A DNA stretch of 64,000 nt, taken from contig NC_018944.1 in assembly GCF_000304475.1 (NCBI RefSeq), forward strand, positions 620,001 through 684,000. Direction: 5' to 3'. The DNA is from Kazachstania africana CBS 2517. Taxonomy: Eukaryota; Ascomycota; Saccharomycetes; Saccharomycetales; Saccharomycetaceae. Positions 46,770-55,994 of this stretch are shown piece by piece (within the stretch, counting starts at the first letter, position 1; every line of letters begins with the position of its first letter). A model generated the notes under the pieces. The model was not told the origin of the DNA, ran no database searches, and worked only from the letters and a program-made list of their open reading frames with translations. A program made the position numbers and the translations under genes.

Positions 46770-47357
46770 TTTGTTTGATATTATTCCCTTGTTAACCTAT
46801 ATGCATAACTAACCATCATAAGCCAATCATATATATGTTAATCAAGTTATTACTATGGTATCTATTACCGCGCTAGCTTCCTTACCAGTATGTGATTCCC
46901 TCTCTCTGGGCCTCCGTGTGTAATGTGACCCAAACTCGGTGACAACAATCAGAACTTCCAGCATGTTTCGCACTCCATTCCGGACGGAGGAACTCCCCGT
47001 GTGGCTCCGCTCGAGTCTGTCTAGAGCTAAACAACAGGCAGTGAGACTTCTCTCCAGAGAGCCATTAAGCAAGTCTGCCCCCTGCCTGGAAGGAAGATTG
47101 GAATAGTGGGTGCCGCCGTCGAGAGAAAAGTAATTTTCTTTGCCCGACTCTTGAAGATGGTTGAAAAATATGAAAGTTTCCGCAAACTCAACATTTTTCA
47201 TTTGTTTTTTTCGAATTGGGAAAATATAACACCCATAACACTGTACGTTGTGGGTGTAAAAGATACATGCAGTCATACATATATATGATTTGCATTAGAA
47301 GCCCTAATCTAGGGCTTCGGAAAAAAAAAAGACTAGATAAATGAATATTAGAAGATA
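46770..47357. other. RPL12 promoter region and SYF1 3' end
   Basis: 588 bp. A more GC-rich part (46870-47120) resembles ribosomal protein gene promoters, with GGGCCTCC and CCCCGTGTGG, followed by poly-T near 47203 and Rap1-like motifs near 47229-47262. I found no tRNA in it. Confidence 0.5.
47229..47262. promoter_or_regulatory. Rap1-like motif pair upstream of RPL12
   Basis: ACACCCATAACA and, 9 bases on, the inverted TGTGGGTGTAA. Both resemble the ribosomal-protein-gene Rap1 site (ACACCCATACAT) over the first eight or nine bases. They lie about 460 bp upstream of the RPL12 ATG, farther than is usual. Confidence 0.35.
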
Positions 47358-49835
47358 TTATATGTCAAGTTCAATTTCTTCAGGATTTGATGAGTGTTGA
47401 ATTTGTTTCTTGGACATTACAAACTCAATGTTACCCTTTTGTTTGGTAGCTTCCTCAGTATCAATCTTCATCGAAACCTCAAGCCTCTGTTTGAGAACTA
47501 GCATATTCTTGTATTTTTCTTTATCACCAAATTGTAGTTCAAATTGCTCCCTGTAGTCCCATAGTTCTTTGTTAAGAGCAGGTGCTACTAAAGAAGCACC
47601 ATATGTCAAAATTTCCCTAGGACGCGTAGTTTCCCCCAAAGATACTTCGAATTGGGCGAAATCAATCACGTATCTGGATACCTCTCTTCTCGGCAACACT
47701 TGTATGCACTCGGCATATATAGCTCGAAGTAGTTCCGTTCTCGAAGATGATGTTGCCTTCATGATACAGAGATCCCACATTTGAATCTTACTTTTAACAA
47801 ATTTGTCACTTATCTTGCGTGCACCTTCCAAGAGAATGTCAAGACTTCTCTTGGTAACTCCCTCATTTCTTTCTTCGAATTCGTTATAAAGTATAAAAAT
47901 TGGCCTGCAGTCTATTTCGTCCTCAGTTAATGCAGTCGCTTGATCAAACAAGTCCCGTATATGTTCCTTAGACAGATCGTTTTCCGTTATACAAGCTTGC
48001 TGTAGATACAGCGTCCAAAGTTCATACTGGACAACACTTGGGAAGCTAGAGATTGCACGCTCATATATCTGGAAACTTTCCCTTATTTTACCGACTTTTT
48101 GCAACAATTGTGCATATTGGACAAACATAATTGGAGTTACTATTTTCAATGCAATTGCCTTCTCGTAAGTGTTGATAAGTTCAGCAACCAGTTTTTCGTC
48201 TGCGAAAGAAATAGTAGAGCATTGTACTTCTGCAAGATCGATAAATAATGTCCACAACTGTAAAGAATTAAAGATCACCGTCTGGGAGGGAACCTTACCT
48301 TTTCCTTTTTTGAATTTTTCAATCAAATTTTCTGGAGATTTGGGTAACTTCAAGGCTGTCCTGAGTAAAAAGATGGCTCTTTCAATTCCAAATATGCGTA
48401 ATTCATTTCTCGTCCAAGTAGCCCATATAAGCTCCAGATCTTCAATAAAGGGAAAAGGGACTTTTAATGCCATTTCATAAATTTCCCTACTAGTGTCGTA
48501 GTACTTACTATCCCAGTAAATTTCTGCGTAAGAGCACCAAAGTTTTCCAAAAACCTTTGGTACTGTCACTTTAACGGGATCGACTCTTAGTATAGCATCT
48601 TGGAAAACTTCAAGTTTGGCTTCAAGACTGTCTTGTAACTCAATCCTCTCTAGCCAGTATTGAACATTATTCACGTTCTTTCTCAAATAGAAATCATTGA
48701 GTTTCATTTCGTATGAACTAGATAAAACTGTAAGAGTATTCATATGCTTCTGTATTTCAGACTCTAGATCAGGAATATCCTTAGATGGATTGTCCTCATA
48801 GATATCCATTATAGTAGCTAACGTAGCCTCTTCAAAATCAATGCAGATATTATAAATGGATGCAAATTCATGAAATAATGTTGTTGATGAAATAATGTTA
48901 TTTAATAAGGGCTCAATTTTATTAATTTGAGAGGATTTGATATAATGTTTCACTAAAACAATCAATAATTGTACTAAGGCTCTATTATGAAGTTTCAACA
49001 CCTCCTCGAAAAATATTTCGTATTGTAATTCCAATTTCATACCCTCTAAGGCATTTAAATAAAGAAGACACAAGGAAAAGGGTGTTGTTTCTGAAGGTCT
49101 AATGTCATTTCCTTCGTTACTTTTGAAAAGAAACTTATCATAAAGTTGTTTGATTATCTCATAGTTGTTTGTCCTACCTAAGTGCATTAGTACGCCACTT
49201 AATTTTTCAGGTGGGCAGACAGTTAGATACCTTTCATATAGTTGCGAAAGCCATGCATTTTTTACTATATTTTTATTGCTATCTTTGTCATCAGAAAGAG
49301 AGTGGCGAAGGAGCACTCGGAATTGCTCGCACTGATCTTCTTCATCGTCCACCAATGTTTCCTCCATTAATGGAAGGAGACATTTGTTGACAAATTCTAG
49401 TACAGAATACCATATTTTGAACTGATTTTCTTTCGCTATTTTTTGTAATGATGTTACCAGGGCCTTTCGTATGAGAGTCAAGTCAAATTGCCCCGTAGCA
49501 AACTTCATATACTGTAGACATAAAGTGTCACAGTTCCTTTTGCAACTTTCAAAAGCTCTGCGATACATAGCATCAATTTTCAAATAATGCATTTTTCCCG
49601 TATCAATTACCCATTGAATATACTCTTGCCAAACTTCAGGATCCTGATGAAATTGATTGCAAAACCTCTCATATAACCAAAAAACATGGCGCACCGATCT
49701 CTTATCTCCCTTAACCTGGTTCTTCCATGTTTCAATATACCTTTTCCAAGTCAGCATATTTTGGGGAGTACTTTGTAACTCATACTCAAACGCTATGTCA
49801 TCATCATCGATAATGTACCCGTTAATATATTCCAT
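47358..49835 (-). CDS. SYF1: SYF1, Prp19-complex splicing factor with HAT repeats
   Basis: 825 aa against 859 in S. cerevisiae Syf1 (YDR416W). It is a scaffold of the NineTeen complex that stabilises the activated spliceosome. The protein consists of HAT (half-TPR) repeats, visible as spaced aromatic pairs: TWKRYIETWKNQV, VFWLYERFCNQFHQDPEVWQEYIQW, AWLSQLYERYLTVCP, RIFGIERAIFLLRTAL, YELWTLYLQQACI, LYNEFEERNEGV, LWDYREQFELQFGDKEKYKNML. The start MEYINGYIIDDDDIAFEYEL has the typical acidic N-terminus. Divergent from the YDR415C orthologue. Confidence 0.95.
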   Translation of the reverse strand: MEYINGYIIDDDDIAFEYELQSTPQNMLTWKRYIETWKNQVKGDKRSVRHVFWLYERFCNQFHQDPEVWQEYIQWVIDTGKMHYLKIDAMYRRAFESCKRNCDTLCLQYMKFATGQFDLTLIRKALVTSLQKIAKENQFKIWYSVLEFVNKCLLPLMEETLVDDEEDQCEQFRVLLRHSLSDDKDSNKNIVKNAWLSQLYERYLTVCPPEKLSGVLMHLGRTNNYEIIKQLYDKFLFKSNEGNDIRPSETTPFSLCLLYLNALEGMKLELQYEIFFEEVLKLHNRALVQLLIVLVKHYIKSSQINKIEPLLNNIISSTTLFHEFASIYNICIDFEEATLATIMDIYEDNPSKDIPDLESEIQKHMNTLTVLSSSYEMKLNDFYLRKNVNNVQYWLERIELQDSLEAKLEVFQDAILRVDPVKVTVPKVFGKLWCSYAEIYWDSKYYDTSREIYEMALKVPFPFIEDLELIWATWTRNELRIFGIERAIFLLRTALKLPKSPENLIEKFKKGKGKVPSQTVIFNSLQLWTLFIDLAEVQCSTISFADEKLVAELINTYEKAIALKIVTPIMFVQYAQLLQKVGKIRESFQIYERAISSFPSVVQYELWTLYLQQACITENDLSKEHIRDLFDQATALTEDEIDCRPIFILYNEFEERNEGVTKRSLDILLEGARKISDKFVKSKIQMWDLCIMKATSSSRTELLRAIYAECIQVLPRREVSRYVIDFAQFEVSLGETTRPREILTYGASLVAPALNKELWDYREQFELQFGDKEKYKNMLVLKQRLEVSMKIDTEEATKQKGNIEFVMSKKQIQHSSNPEEIELDI

Positions 49836-50262
49836 CCGGCTAACCTGATTCTTCCTCGTATTGCCAATGACTGTACGTTATCTTTCATCAGTAGTGAAGC
49901 TTTCATCAAATCTGGATCTATAACTTGAAATTTTCTAAAGCGATGAGAAGCCCATACATCGCATACAATCTATCAATATATTGATAACTGAACAGTAAAT
50001 GCAGCATAAGCTCAGGAAAAGTACTTATATTGGGGCCAAGTGGTATTGTTAACACTACTAATGTTCTATCTAGGTGGTCCATTTGCTGTAATATGAACAA
50101 ATTTCTATATAGCCTCTTCCTTCGATTAAACGGAGTTTTTTTCAAGTAGCAAATGCGAAGAAAGTGAATGACATTGAAATGTGCCTCGAGGATTCGAGTA
50201 ACTCCTTTTGAAGGATTGAATTGGTAGCATTCATACTCGCCCAATTACATACATCAACAGGA
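49836..50262. other. Divergent promoter region between SYF1 and the YDR415C orthologue
   Basis: 427 bp. A minus-strand ORF at 49918-50244 has no family features and I take it as chance. Nothing else seen. Confidence 0.45.
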
Positions 50263-51405
50263 ATGAAAGTTCTACCAGTACTCTTAGCAGTTTGTTCAAT
50301 AGCTTCTTCAGCTGGTGCATTTCCGTTTCAACCTTTGAGATATCTGGAAGTGGCAGATGGTGAAATAATAGCTGTAACTGAGGACAAGAAATTGTCGCTC
50401 TTGAGAGGAGGCATTAAGTTCTTTGATGTTACCAAACACTATAAAAGAGGTTATTCCTTTTTCGAGGAACAAGAGGAGACACCTATTATTCCCGAATTCG
50501 AATATCCTACCAACGTTACTCATTCGGATGTACTTGAGCCGCTATTCAAAAAGATCGATCAGTCTTGGATGCACGACAAGTTAGCACACTTTACGAATTT
50601 TTATACCCGTTACTACAAATCTGAGACTGGTTATGAAGCTGCTCTTTGGCTCTCAGAACAAATTGAGGCTCTAATTGAGGGCCTACCAGACGGTTTCGTC
50701 TCAATCAAACATTTTGACCACAATGAATGGAAGCAATTTTCTATTATTGTTAGGTTCGAAGGTTCTTTGAGCCCAGAGAATGTTGTGGTAATTGGTTCCC
50801 ACTTGGATTCCATAAATCTATTGTTACCTTCTATATTACCTGCACCAGGAGCAGACGATAATGGATCAGGTACAACTAGTAACCTAGAAGCCCTACGTAT
50901 TTTTGTAGAATACCTTAAGTCTACAGAAACTCCGCTGAAAAATTCAGTTGAATTTCACTTTTACTCAGCTGAAGAAGGTGGATTACTGGGATCGCTTGAC
51001 GTATTCACTGAATATGCAAAGTCCGAGAAACGTGTTGTTGCTATGCTACAGCAGGATATGACTGGGTATGTGCACGATCCCCAAAATGAACACGTCGGTG
51101 TTATTGTGGATTACACTACGCCTACACTAACTGATTTTACTAAATTGGTAGTAGATGAATACTTGAGTATTCCATATGTCGAAACTACATGTGGATACGC
51201 CTGCAGCGATCACGGAAGTGCCACGAAAAATGGGTTCCCAGCAGCGTTTGTAATCGAAAGTACATTTAGAGAAACAAGTAAATTCATCCACAGCACTATG
51301 GACACCATAGACAGATTAAGTTTCAGCCACATGGCCGAACATGTTAAGTTAGTTCTTGGTACCGTTTTTGAATTGGGTGAATGGGATCACTTTGTTAAGA
51401 AATGA
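50263..51405 (+). CDS. YDR415C orthologue, secreted or vacuolar M28 aminopeptidase
   Basis: 380 aa from the ATG at 50263; the frame upstream begins with TTG. S. cerevisiae YDR415C (374 aa) is a putative aminopeptidase related to Aspergillus leucine aminopeptidase. A signal peptide (about residues 1-20, VLPVLLAVCSIASSAGAFP) and propeptide lead to the M28 zinc domain: HLD in VVVIGSHLDSIN, ADDNGSG, the catalytic Glu pair in FYSAEEGGLLGS, the Asp ligand in QQDMTGY, and the last His in CSDHGS and IHSTMDT. All ligands of a two-zinc aminopeptidase seem present. Substrate unknown. Confidence 0.92.
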   Translation: MKVLPVLLAVCSIASSAGAFPFQPLRYLEVADGEIIAVTEDKKLSLLRGGIKFFDVTKHYKRGYSFFEEQEETPIIPEFEYPTNVTHSDVLEPLFKKIDQSWMHDKLAHFTNFYTRYYKSETGYEAALWLSEQIEALIEGLPDGFVSIKHFDHNEWKQFSIIVRFEGSLSPENVVVIGSHLDSINLLLPSILPAPGADDNGSGTTSNLEALRIFVEYLKSTETPLKNSVEFHFYSAEEGGLLGSLDVFTEYAKSEKRVVAMLQQDMTGYVHDPQNEHVGVIVDYTTPTLTDFTKLVVDEYLSIPYVETTCGYACSDHGSATKNGFPAAFVIESTFRETSKFIHSTMDTIDRLSFSHMAEHVKLVLGTVFELGEWDHFVKK

Positions 51406-51702
51406 AAACGTCATATATTCCTTCCTATATATTTAATCTAATCTAGCTAAGTCATGTTGAAATTTACGATTTCCCTCTCAATATCAGCAATACCCGTCAC
51501 ATTTTAATTCACGACTCTTTACGTTTTGCTTCTGACGTGTCGATTTAACGAAGATGACACTGACTAACGATTTTCTTTCGAGAGACGTAAAGCGAAGACT
51601 GAAATTCCAACTTTCAAATGGATATCAACAAAAAGTTATTGAATACACTGTTTCTTTAGTGAACTTTGTTTATCTCCCCCATTATACAAAGTCATTCACA
51701 GC

Positions 51703-52764
51703 ATGCAGGAGAAAAGTCTGGTGGCAAATGAATCAGTTAGTTTGTTTCAAGTTCCAGCGCCACAGCGTGTCAATGTTCTCCTAGTTCTTTCGGTTTGGCT
51801 TTGGTACGGCATCCTGAGGTTCCTAAGTGCTCACCACATAGATGTTATATCGATCATACAAACGAGAACATCAAGCGATATGAGGCAATTTCCTACACAT
51901 AGTCAACTATTGCGTAATACAAAGGCATTTGCTATAAAATTATCAAAAATTATATTCCCATGTCATTTAATCACAGCAATGTTATTTATAATATCTCATA
52001 GTGTTGAACTAGGCCCACTTATTGGTACTATGATACATGTATTACCACTTTTTCAATTTGCCTTGATTGTAACATTGATTGTGCAACGTTCTGAAATAAT
52101 ACTATATTGCTCAAAGCGATTGCCTCTCATAGAATCTGACCCACGTCCTTTAAGAAACGTTTATATTTTATTGTCAGACTCTCTAACATCTTTCACAAGG
52201 CCTCTAATTGATTTTACATTATTTACTTCGTTACTATTTGGTGGACCAATGACACATTTCGATCTGTTTATATCAGCGTTACCTTCCCTAGTAAGGGTTT
52301 TTCAATGTTTGAGAGAGTTTAGTAAAGTTGATGGGGCCCATTTATTGGCGAATATGTTTAAATACTCATGTAACATCCCTATTTTGGCGTGCACATGGTA
52401 TTCTAGAGTTGACACTGAGGCAAGTTTGAAACAGAACTTTTTAACGCTACAAATGTGGTTAATGTTACTAAACTCTTGTTATACCTTTTTTTGGGATGTA
52501 AGAATGGATTGGCGTATTACTTCTTTAACTAAAATAAGAAAGACGACATGTGCGTTGCCTTCAATTAACTATCAGCTTGCAATAATTTTCGACTTTATGA
52601 TAAGATTTTGGTGGATTTGGATCGCATTATACACACAGGACAAGACAAATAGATTTGTATTCTTTGATGGTGAATTACACTATTTAGAAATTATACGAAG
52701 AGCATTGTGGGCAATTTTCAAGTTAGAATCAGAATACACTCTAAGATCAGTATCTAAGGCCTGA
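51703..52764 (+). CDS. ERD1: ERD1, Golgi EXS-domain phosphate exporter needed for ER protein retention
   Basis: 353 aa against 362 in S. cerevisiae Erd1 (YDR414C). It is a multi-pass Golgi protein that recycles phosphate released by glycosylation and is needed for retention of HDEL proteins and glycosyltransferases. Hydrophobic segments alternate with loops: VLLVLSVWLWYGILRFL near the start, IIFPCHLITAMLFIISH, LFQFALIVTLIVQ. The EXS signature is in LIDFTLFTSLLFGGP, SLVRVFQCLREF and the Trp-rich FWDVRMDWRI and IRFWWIWIAL. The ATG at 51703 gives the family length. A different frame with an ATG at 51554 overlaps the start and could act as an upstream ORF if the transcript begins that early. Confidence 0.93.
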   Translation: MQEKSLVANESVSLFQVPAPQRVNVLLVLSVWLWYGILRFLSAHHIDVISIIQTRTSSDMRQFPTHSQLLRNTKAFAIKLSKIIFPCHLITAMLFIISHSVELGPLIGTMIHVLPLFQFALIVTLIVQRSEIILYCSKRLPLIESDPRPLRNVYILLSDSLTSFTRPLIDFTLFTSLLFGGPMTHFDLFISALPSLVRVFQCLREFSKVDGAHLLANMFKYSCNIPILACTWYSRVDTEASLKQNFLTLQMWLMLLNSCYTFFWDVRMDWRITSLTKIRKTTCALPSINYQLAIIFDFMIRFWWIWIALYTQDKTNRFVFFDGELHYLEIIRRALWAIFKLESEYTLRSVSKA

Positions 52765-52932
52765 GTACATAAGTTATGAGAAAAAAAAAACTTTTTCAAT
52801 GTTTCAGAATGTCTACGCTTTACTTAATTATCTAATTTACATATTGAAGATGCATTTATTTTTTTTTTTGGCTCTTATCGAAGGAAGATGCCTTCAACAA
52901 TTTTTTCGAGCATATTCCCAATCCTTCAGAGA

Positions 52933-53634
52933 CTATTTGTATTTACTATTTCTATGCTTGTTTTTGAATGCTTTCTTTTGATTTTCTTTTCTTTCATTCT
53001 TGGTCAAATATCTGAATTTCTTACCCTTCTTCTTCTTCTTATTTTCCTTCTCATCCTCCATACCAAGAAATTTAGCATATTTATTAGCTCTCGTTATACT
53101 TTCAGAGAGAACTGCCTGGGCCTTTTCCAATTTCACGTTATTTAATTTAGCTAGGTATTCAAAATTTTCATTTGGTTCCAATGATTCAAATTCTACAGTG
53201 GTTTCATCTGAATAAACCTCCTTTGTCTTTAAAATTGGTTTAACACCATCCTCAGTGGTCTCTTTCTCATCAGGGAACCCTGACCAGGAATCATCTGATT
53301 TAGTGCCTTCAGCATCTGAGTTGTCATTTTGTGCATCAAGGACATCTTGCTCAATATCTAGACTTTCCTTGAATTTCTGTAACTGTTCCTCCATTTGCTG
53401 TTTTCTCTCATCACGAACTCTTTTCCGTTCCTCAATCCTTGCCAGTCTATCTTGCTCCTTATTGAACTCCTGTGCCTTCTTTCGCCTCTCTACCTTACGC
53501 TTATGGAAACCAGTCAAATAATCTAATCTTGAATCATCATTGAAAGTGACTTCTTCAGCACCGAACTTTTTCGATTGCTTCGTAGCGTAGTTCTTACCCC
53601 TCGTAAGAATCTGTCTATTCGACCTAACAACCAT
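52933..53634 (-). CDS. RRP17: RRP17, 5'-3' exonuclease for pre-rRNA processing
   Basis: 233 aa from the ATG at 53634; five earlier codons start with TTG. Rrp17 (YDR412W, 235 aa) trims the 5' ends of 5.8S and 25S rRNA in the nucleolus and belongs to the Nop25/NOL12 family. The start NRQILTRGKNYATKQSKKFG is followed by the family core VTFNDDSRLDYLTGFHKRK, a long charged coiled coil (about residues 50-95), an acidic middle part and a Lys-rich end (KKKKKGKKFRYLTKNERKEN), a likely nucleolar signal. Convergent with ERD1 (168 bp) and divergent from DFM1. Confidence 0.95.
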   Translation of the reverse strand: MVVRSNRQILTRGKNYATKQSKKFGAEEVTFNDDSRLDYLTGFHKRKVERRKKAQEFNKEQDRLARIEERKRVRDERKQQMEEQLQKFKESLDIEQDVLDAQNDNSDAEGTKSDDSWSGFPDEKETTEDGVKPILKTKEVYSDETTVEFESLEPNENFEYLAKLNNVKLEKAQAVLSESITRANKYAKFLGMEDEKENKKKKKGKKFRYLTKNERKENQKKAFKNKHRNSKYK

Positions 53635-53871
53635 TCCTCTATCTCTCAATCGACTCGTAGTAATAACATTTTTGAATCCAATAAAGTAGTGATGAGCATC
53701 GGATCTCTTTTAAAATTTTTACCAAAATTTTCCAATATGGACTTTCGGGTAATGCAGAAAACCAAAATTTAAGGACAACTCATAAGTATAAATACACTCA
53801 ATATATTATCCAAAAACTGCTAACATTAATCATCCGTCTGCGGCCGATAAGGTTTACCAAAGTTAGCAATA

Positions 53872-54879
53872 ATGACCAATAGAAACATACATACGTTGAA
53901 TGGCTCGGCACGATCCAACAGGTCTTCTTCTTCAAATGATGCAACAATTTCTGACATTTGGTTCAGTGTACCACCCGTTACAAGGACGTTAGTGTTGATG
54001 TTAGGAACTGTGACAAGTCTTGCGGCATTGCAATTGGTTCAAATGGGATATCTGGTATTTCAATGGAATGAAACGTTCCGTCATTTTCAGTTTTGGAGAA
54101 TAATAACTGCTTGCATGGTCTTACCTCTACAAGCAATGCCCGCGCTATTTGAAATATACAATATTACCACTAGATCCCTTGAGTTAGAACGTCAGCATTT
54201 CATGATTTCTAGTGTCCACGACCCCTCAATCGACTATGCCTTTTATCTACTATTTTCTATTCTTTCTTTTACTAATATGGCCACTTTTTTTGAAGGTAGA
54301 AATATGCCCATGATATTAACATCAGCACTTTCTTCATGTATCACATTCACATGGGCTGTGGATAATCGTAACAACAAGGTATTGTTTTACGGAGTGATTC
54401 CAGTCTATGGGAAATTCTTCCCATTAATTCAACTTGTCATTTCTTTCATATTTGGCGAGGGATTCATGAACAGTCTCGTGGGCATCTGTACAGGATACTT
54501 ATTTGTCTGTCTGGATACCAGAACATTCGGCCCATTATGGGGTTACATCTTCAAAAAGGAACCACTCTATGGTATTATGCCATGTGGTAAGCTCAGTAGT
54601 CCATCATGGTTCAAGTACACTTATGAAACTCTATTTCTTTCTATAAAACCAGAAGAAACAGCTGCTCCAACGACATCTTCCAAGAACGCGTTCCTATCTA
54701 AGTTCACAGGACAAGGACAAAAGCTAGGTGGAAAAAAGACCCCCGTTACAAGAGCAGGCAGGCTTGTGAGGGAAGATACCCCAAACGACAGTGGCTCTAG
54801 TACAGGTACTGACGCCACTACTGACTCAACAACCACTGGTAGCTTCCGTGGTAAGGGACAACGTGTGGGAACTAAATAA
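53872..54879 (+). CDS. DFM1: DFM1, ER derlin that recruits Cdc48
   Basis: 335 aa against 341 in S. cerevisiae Dfm1 (YDR411C). It is a rhomboid pseudoprotease for extraction of membrane substrates. After a Ser/Asn-rich start, DIWFSVPPVTRTLVLMLGTV begins the derlin domain; FRHFQFWRIITACMVLP and the pattern WGYIFKKEPLYG are typical. The cytosolic tail carries two SHP boxes that bind Cdc48: FTGQGQKLGG (about residues 280-289) and FRGKGQRVG at the very end. DER1, the other derlin, is in this window without SHP boxes. Confidence 0.95.
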   Translation: MTNRNIHTLNGSARSNRSSSSNDATISDIWFSVPPVTRTLVLMLGTVTSLAALQLVQMGYLVFQWNETFRHFQFWRIITACMVLPLQAMPALFEIYNITTRSLELERQHFMISSVHDPSIDYAFYLLFSILSFTNMATFFEGRNMPMILTSALSSCITFTWAVDNRNNKVLFYGVIPVYGKFFPLIQLVISFIFGEGFMNSLVGICTGYLFVCLDTRTFGPLWGYIFKKEPLYGIMPCGKLSSPSWFKYTYETLFLSIKPEETAAPTTSSKNAFLSKFTGQGQKLGGKKTPVTRAGRLVREDTPNDSGSSTGTDATTDSTTTGSFRGKGQRVGTK

Positions 54880-55161
54880 AGATATTCTTGATAAAAATAC
54901 ACTCATATATAATTGCAAAGCAGACCTGCTGTTTTTTAAATAACATGTTGATTTTCTTAAGAGTCTTGTGAGTCTTTTCTATTTGATGCGTAAACCTCAA
55001 AACACATTTTTCAGCTGCAGCCGTCGCTGATGAATTCCATTTAAGGAAATACATGAAACATCTCGAGATATCTGACCTTTTATGATATAAGCAGATATAA
55101 GACACGGCTTCTTTAATTGTTAATATCGTATTTACTCATTAGAAATACACTACTCTACAAG

Positions 55162-55902
55162 ATGTCTGATAGTGTCAATAGTGTTAATGAGCTCCCCATA
55201 ATAATCGATGGAAAACCTTATCCGGATATCACAAAAAACCCACCACAGGAGATAGCCACAACTGCTTTTACACTGGGCATATTACTCGGAGTGTTTCTAG
55301 GTCTACTACCTGTCCTGCATTTTAAAAGCTTCAATCTTTACATTATTGCCCTCTCATTATTCCACTTTTTAGAATACTACATTACGGCGAAGTATAATCC
55401 TGGTAAAGTCCATAACGAATCCTTTTTACTAAATAATGGTGTGGGATATTTAGCTGCTCATTTAGCTGCTACAATCGAATGTTTCTTAGAGTGCCTCTTC
55501 TTCCCTCATTTAAAGTCATACACTCCTTTGCATAAAGCACTGGCCGTCGTTGGTGGTATACTTGTTTTAATTGGCCAAGTTGCAAGAACATTGGCAATGT
55601 CTACTGCCGCTCAATCTTTTTCTCATGTATTGAAGACCAAAAAGGAAAAGGATCACGTTCTTGTGAAGTCTGGGCTCTACAAATATCTAAGACACCCGAG
55701 CTATTTTGGCTTCTTTTGGTGGGCATTGGGTACACAACTACTTTTACTCAACCCAATATCATTCGTTGTATTCGTGGGTGTACTATGGAGATTCTTTAGT
55801 AAAAGAATTGCAGTTGAGGAGAAGTACTTGATAAATTTTTTTGGGAAAGAATATATAGTTTATAAAGATAGCGTCAGCACATGGATACCATTTATAAATT
55901 GA
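55162..55902 (+). CDS. STE14: STE14, isoprenylcysteine carboxyl methyltransferase
   Basis: 246 aa from the ATG at 55162 (MSDSVNSVNEL); S. cerevisiae Ste14 (YDR410C) has 239. The frame is open from 55117, but the 15 extra residues are not in the family. Ste14 is an ER membrane enzyme that methylates the prenylated cysteine of a-factor, Ras and other CaaX proteins. It has multiple helices, ALSLFHFLEYYITAKYNP, SHVLKTKKEKDHVLVKSGLY, the ICMT signature RHPSYFGFFWWALGTQ and the C-terminal RIAVEEKYLINFFGKEYIVYK. Convergent with SIZ1, 92 bp apart. Confidence 0.96.
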   Translation: MSDSVNSVNELPIIIDGKPYPDITKNPPQEIATTAFTLGILLGVFLGLLPVLHFKSFNLYIIALSLFHFLEYYITAKYNPGKVHNESFLLNNGVGYLAAHLAATIECFLECLFFPHLKSYTPLHKALAVVGGILVLIGQVARTLAMSTAAQSFSHVLKTKKEKDHVLVKSGLYKYLRHPSYFGFFWWALGTQLLLLNPISFVVFVGVLWRFFSKRIAVEEKYLINFFGKEYIVYKDSVSTWIPFIN

Positions 55903-55994
55903 AATTGCAATATTTCATTGTTGTTGAATAACGTCCATATTGATATTGATTATATAAATCTTTAGCATGAAAAAATGGTTATTTAAATGTAGTA

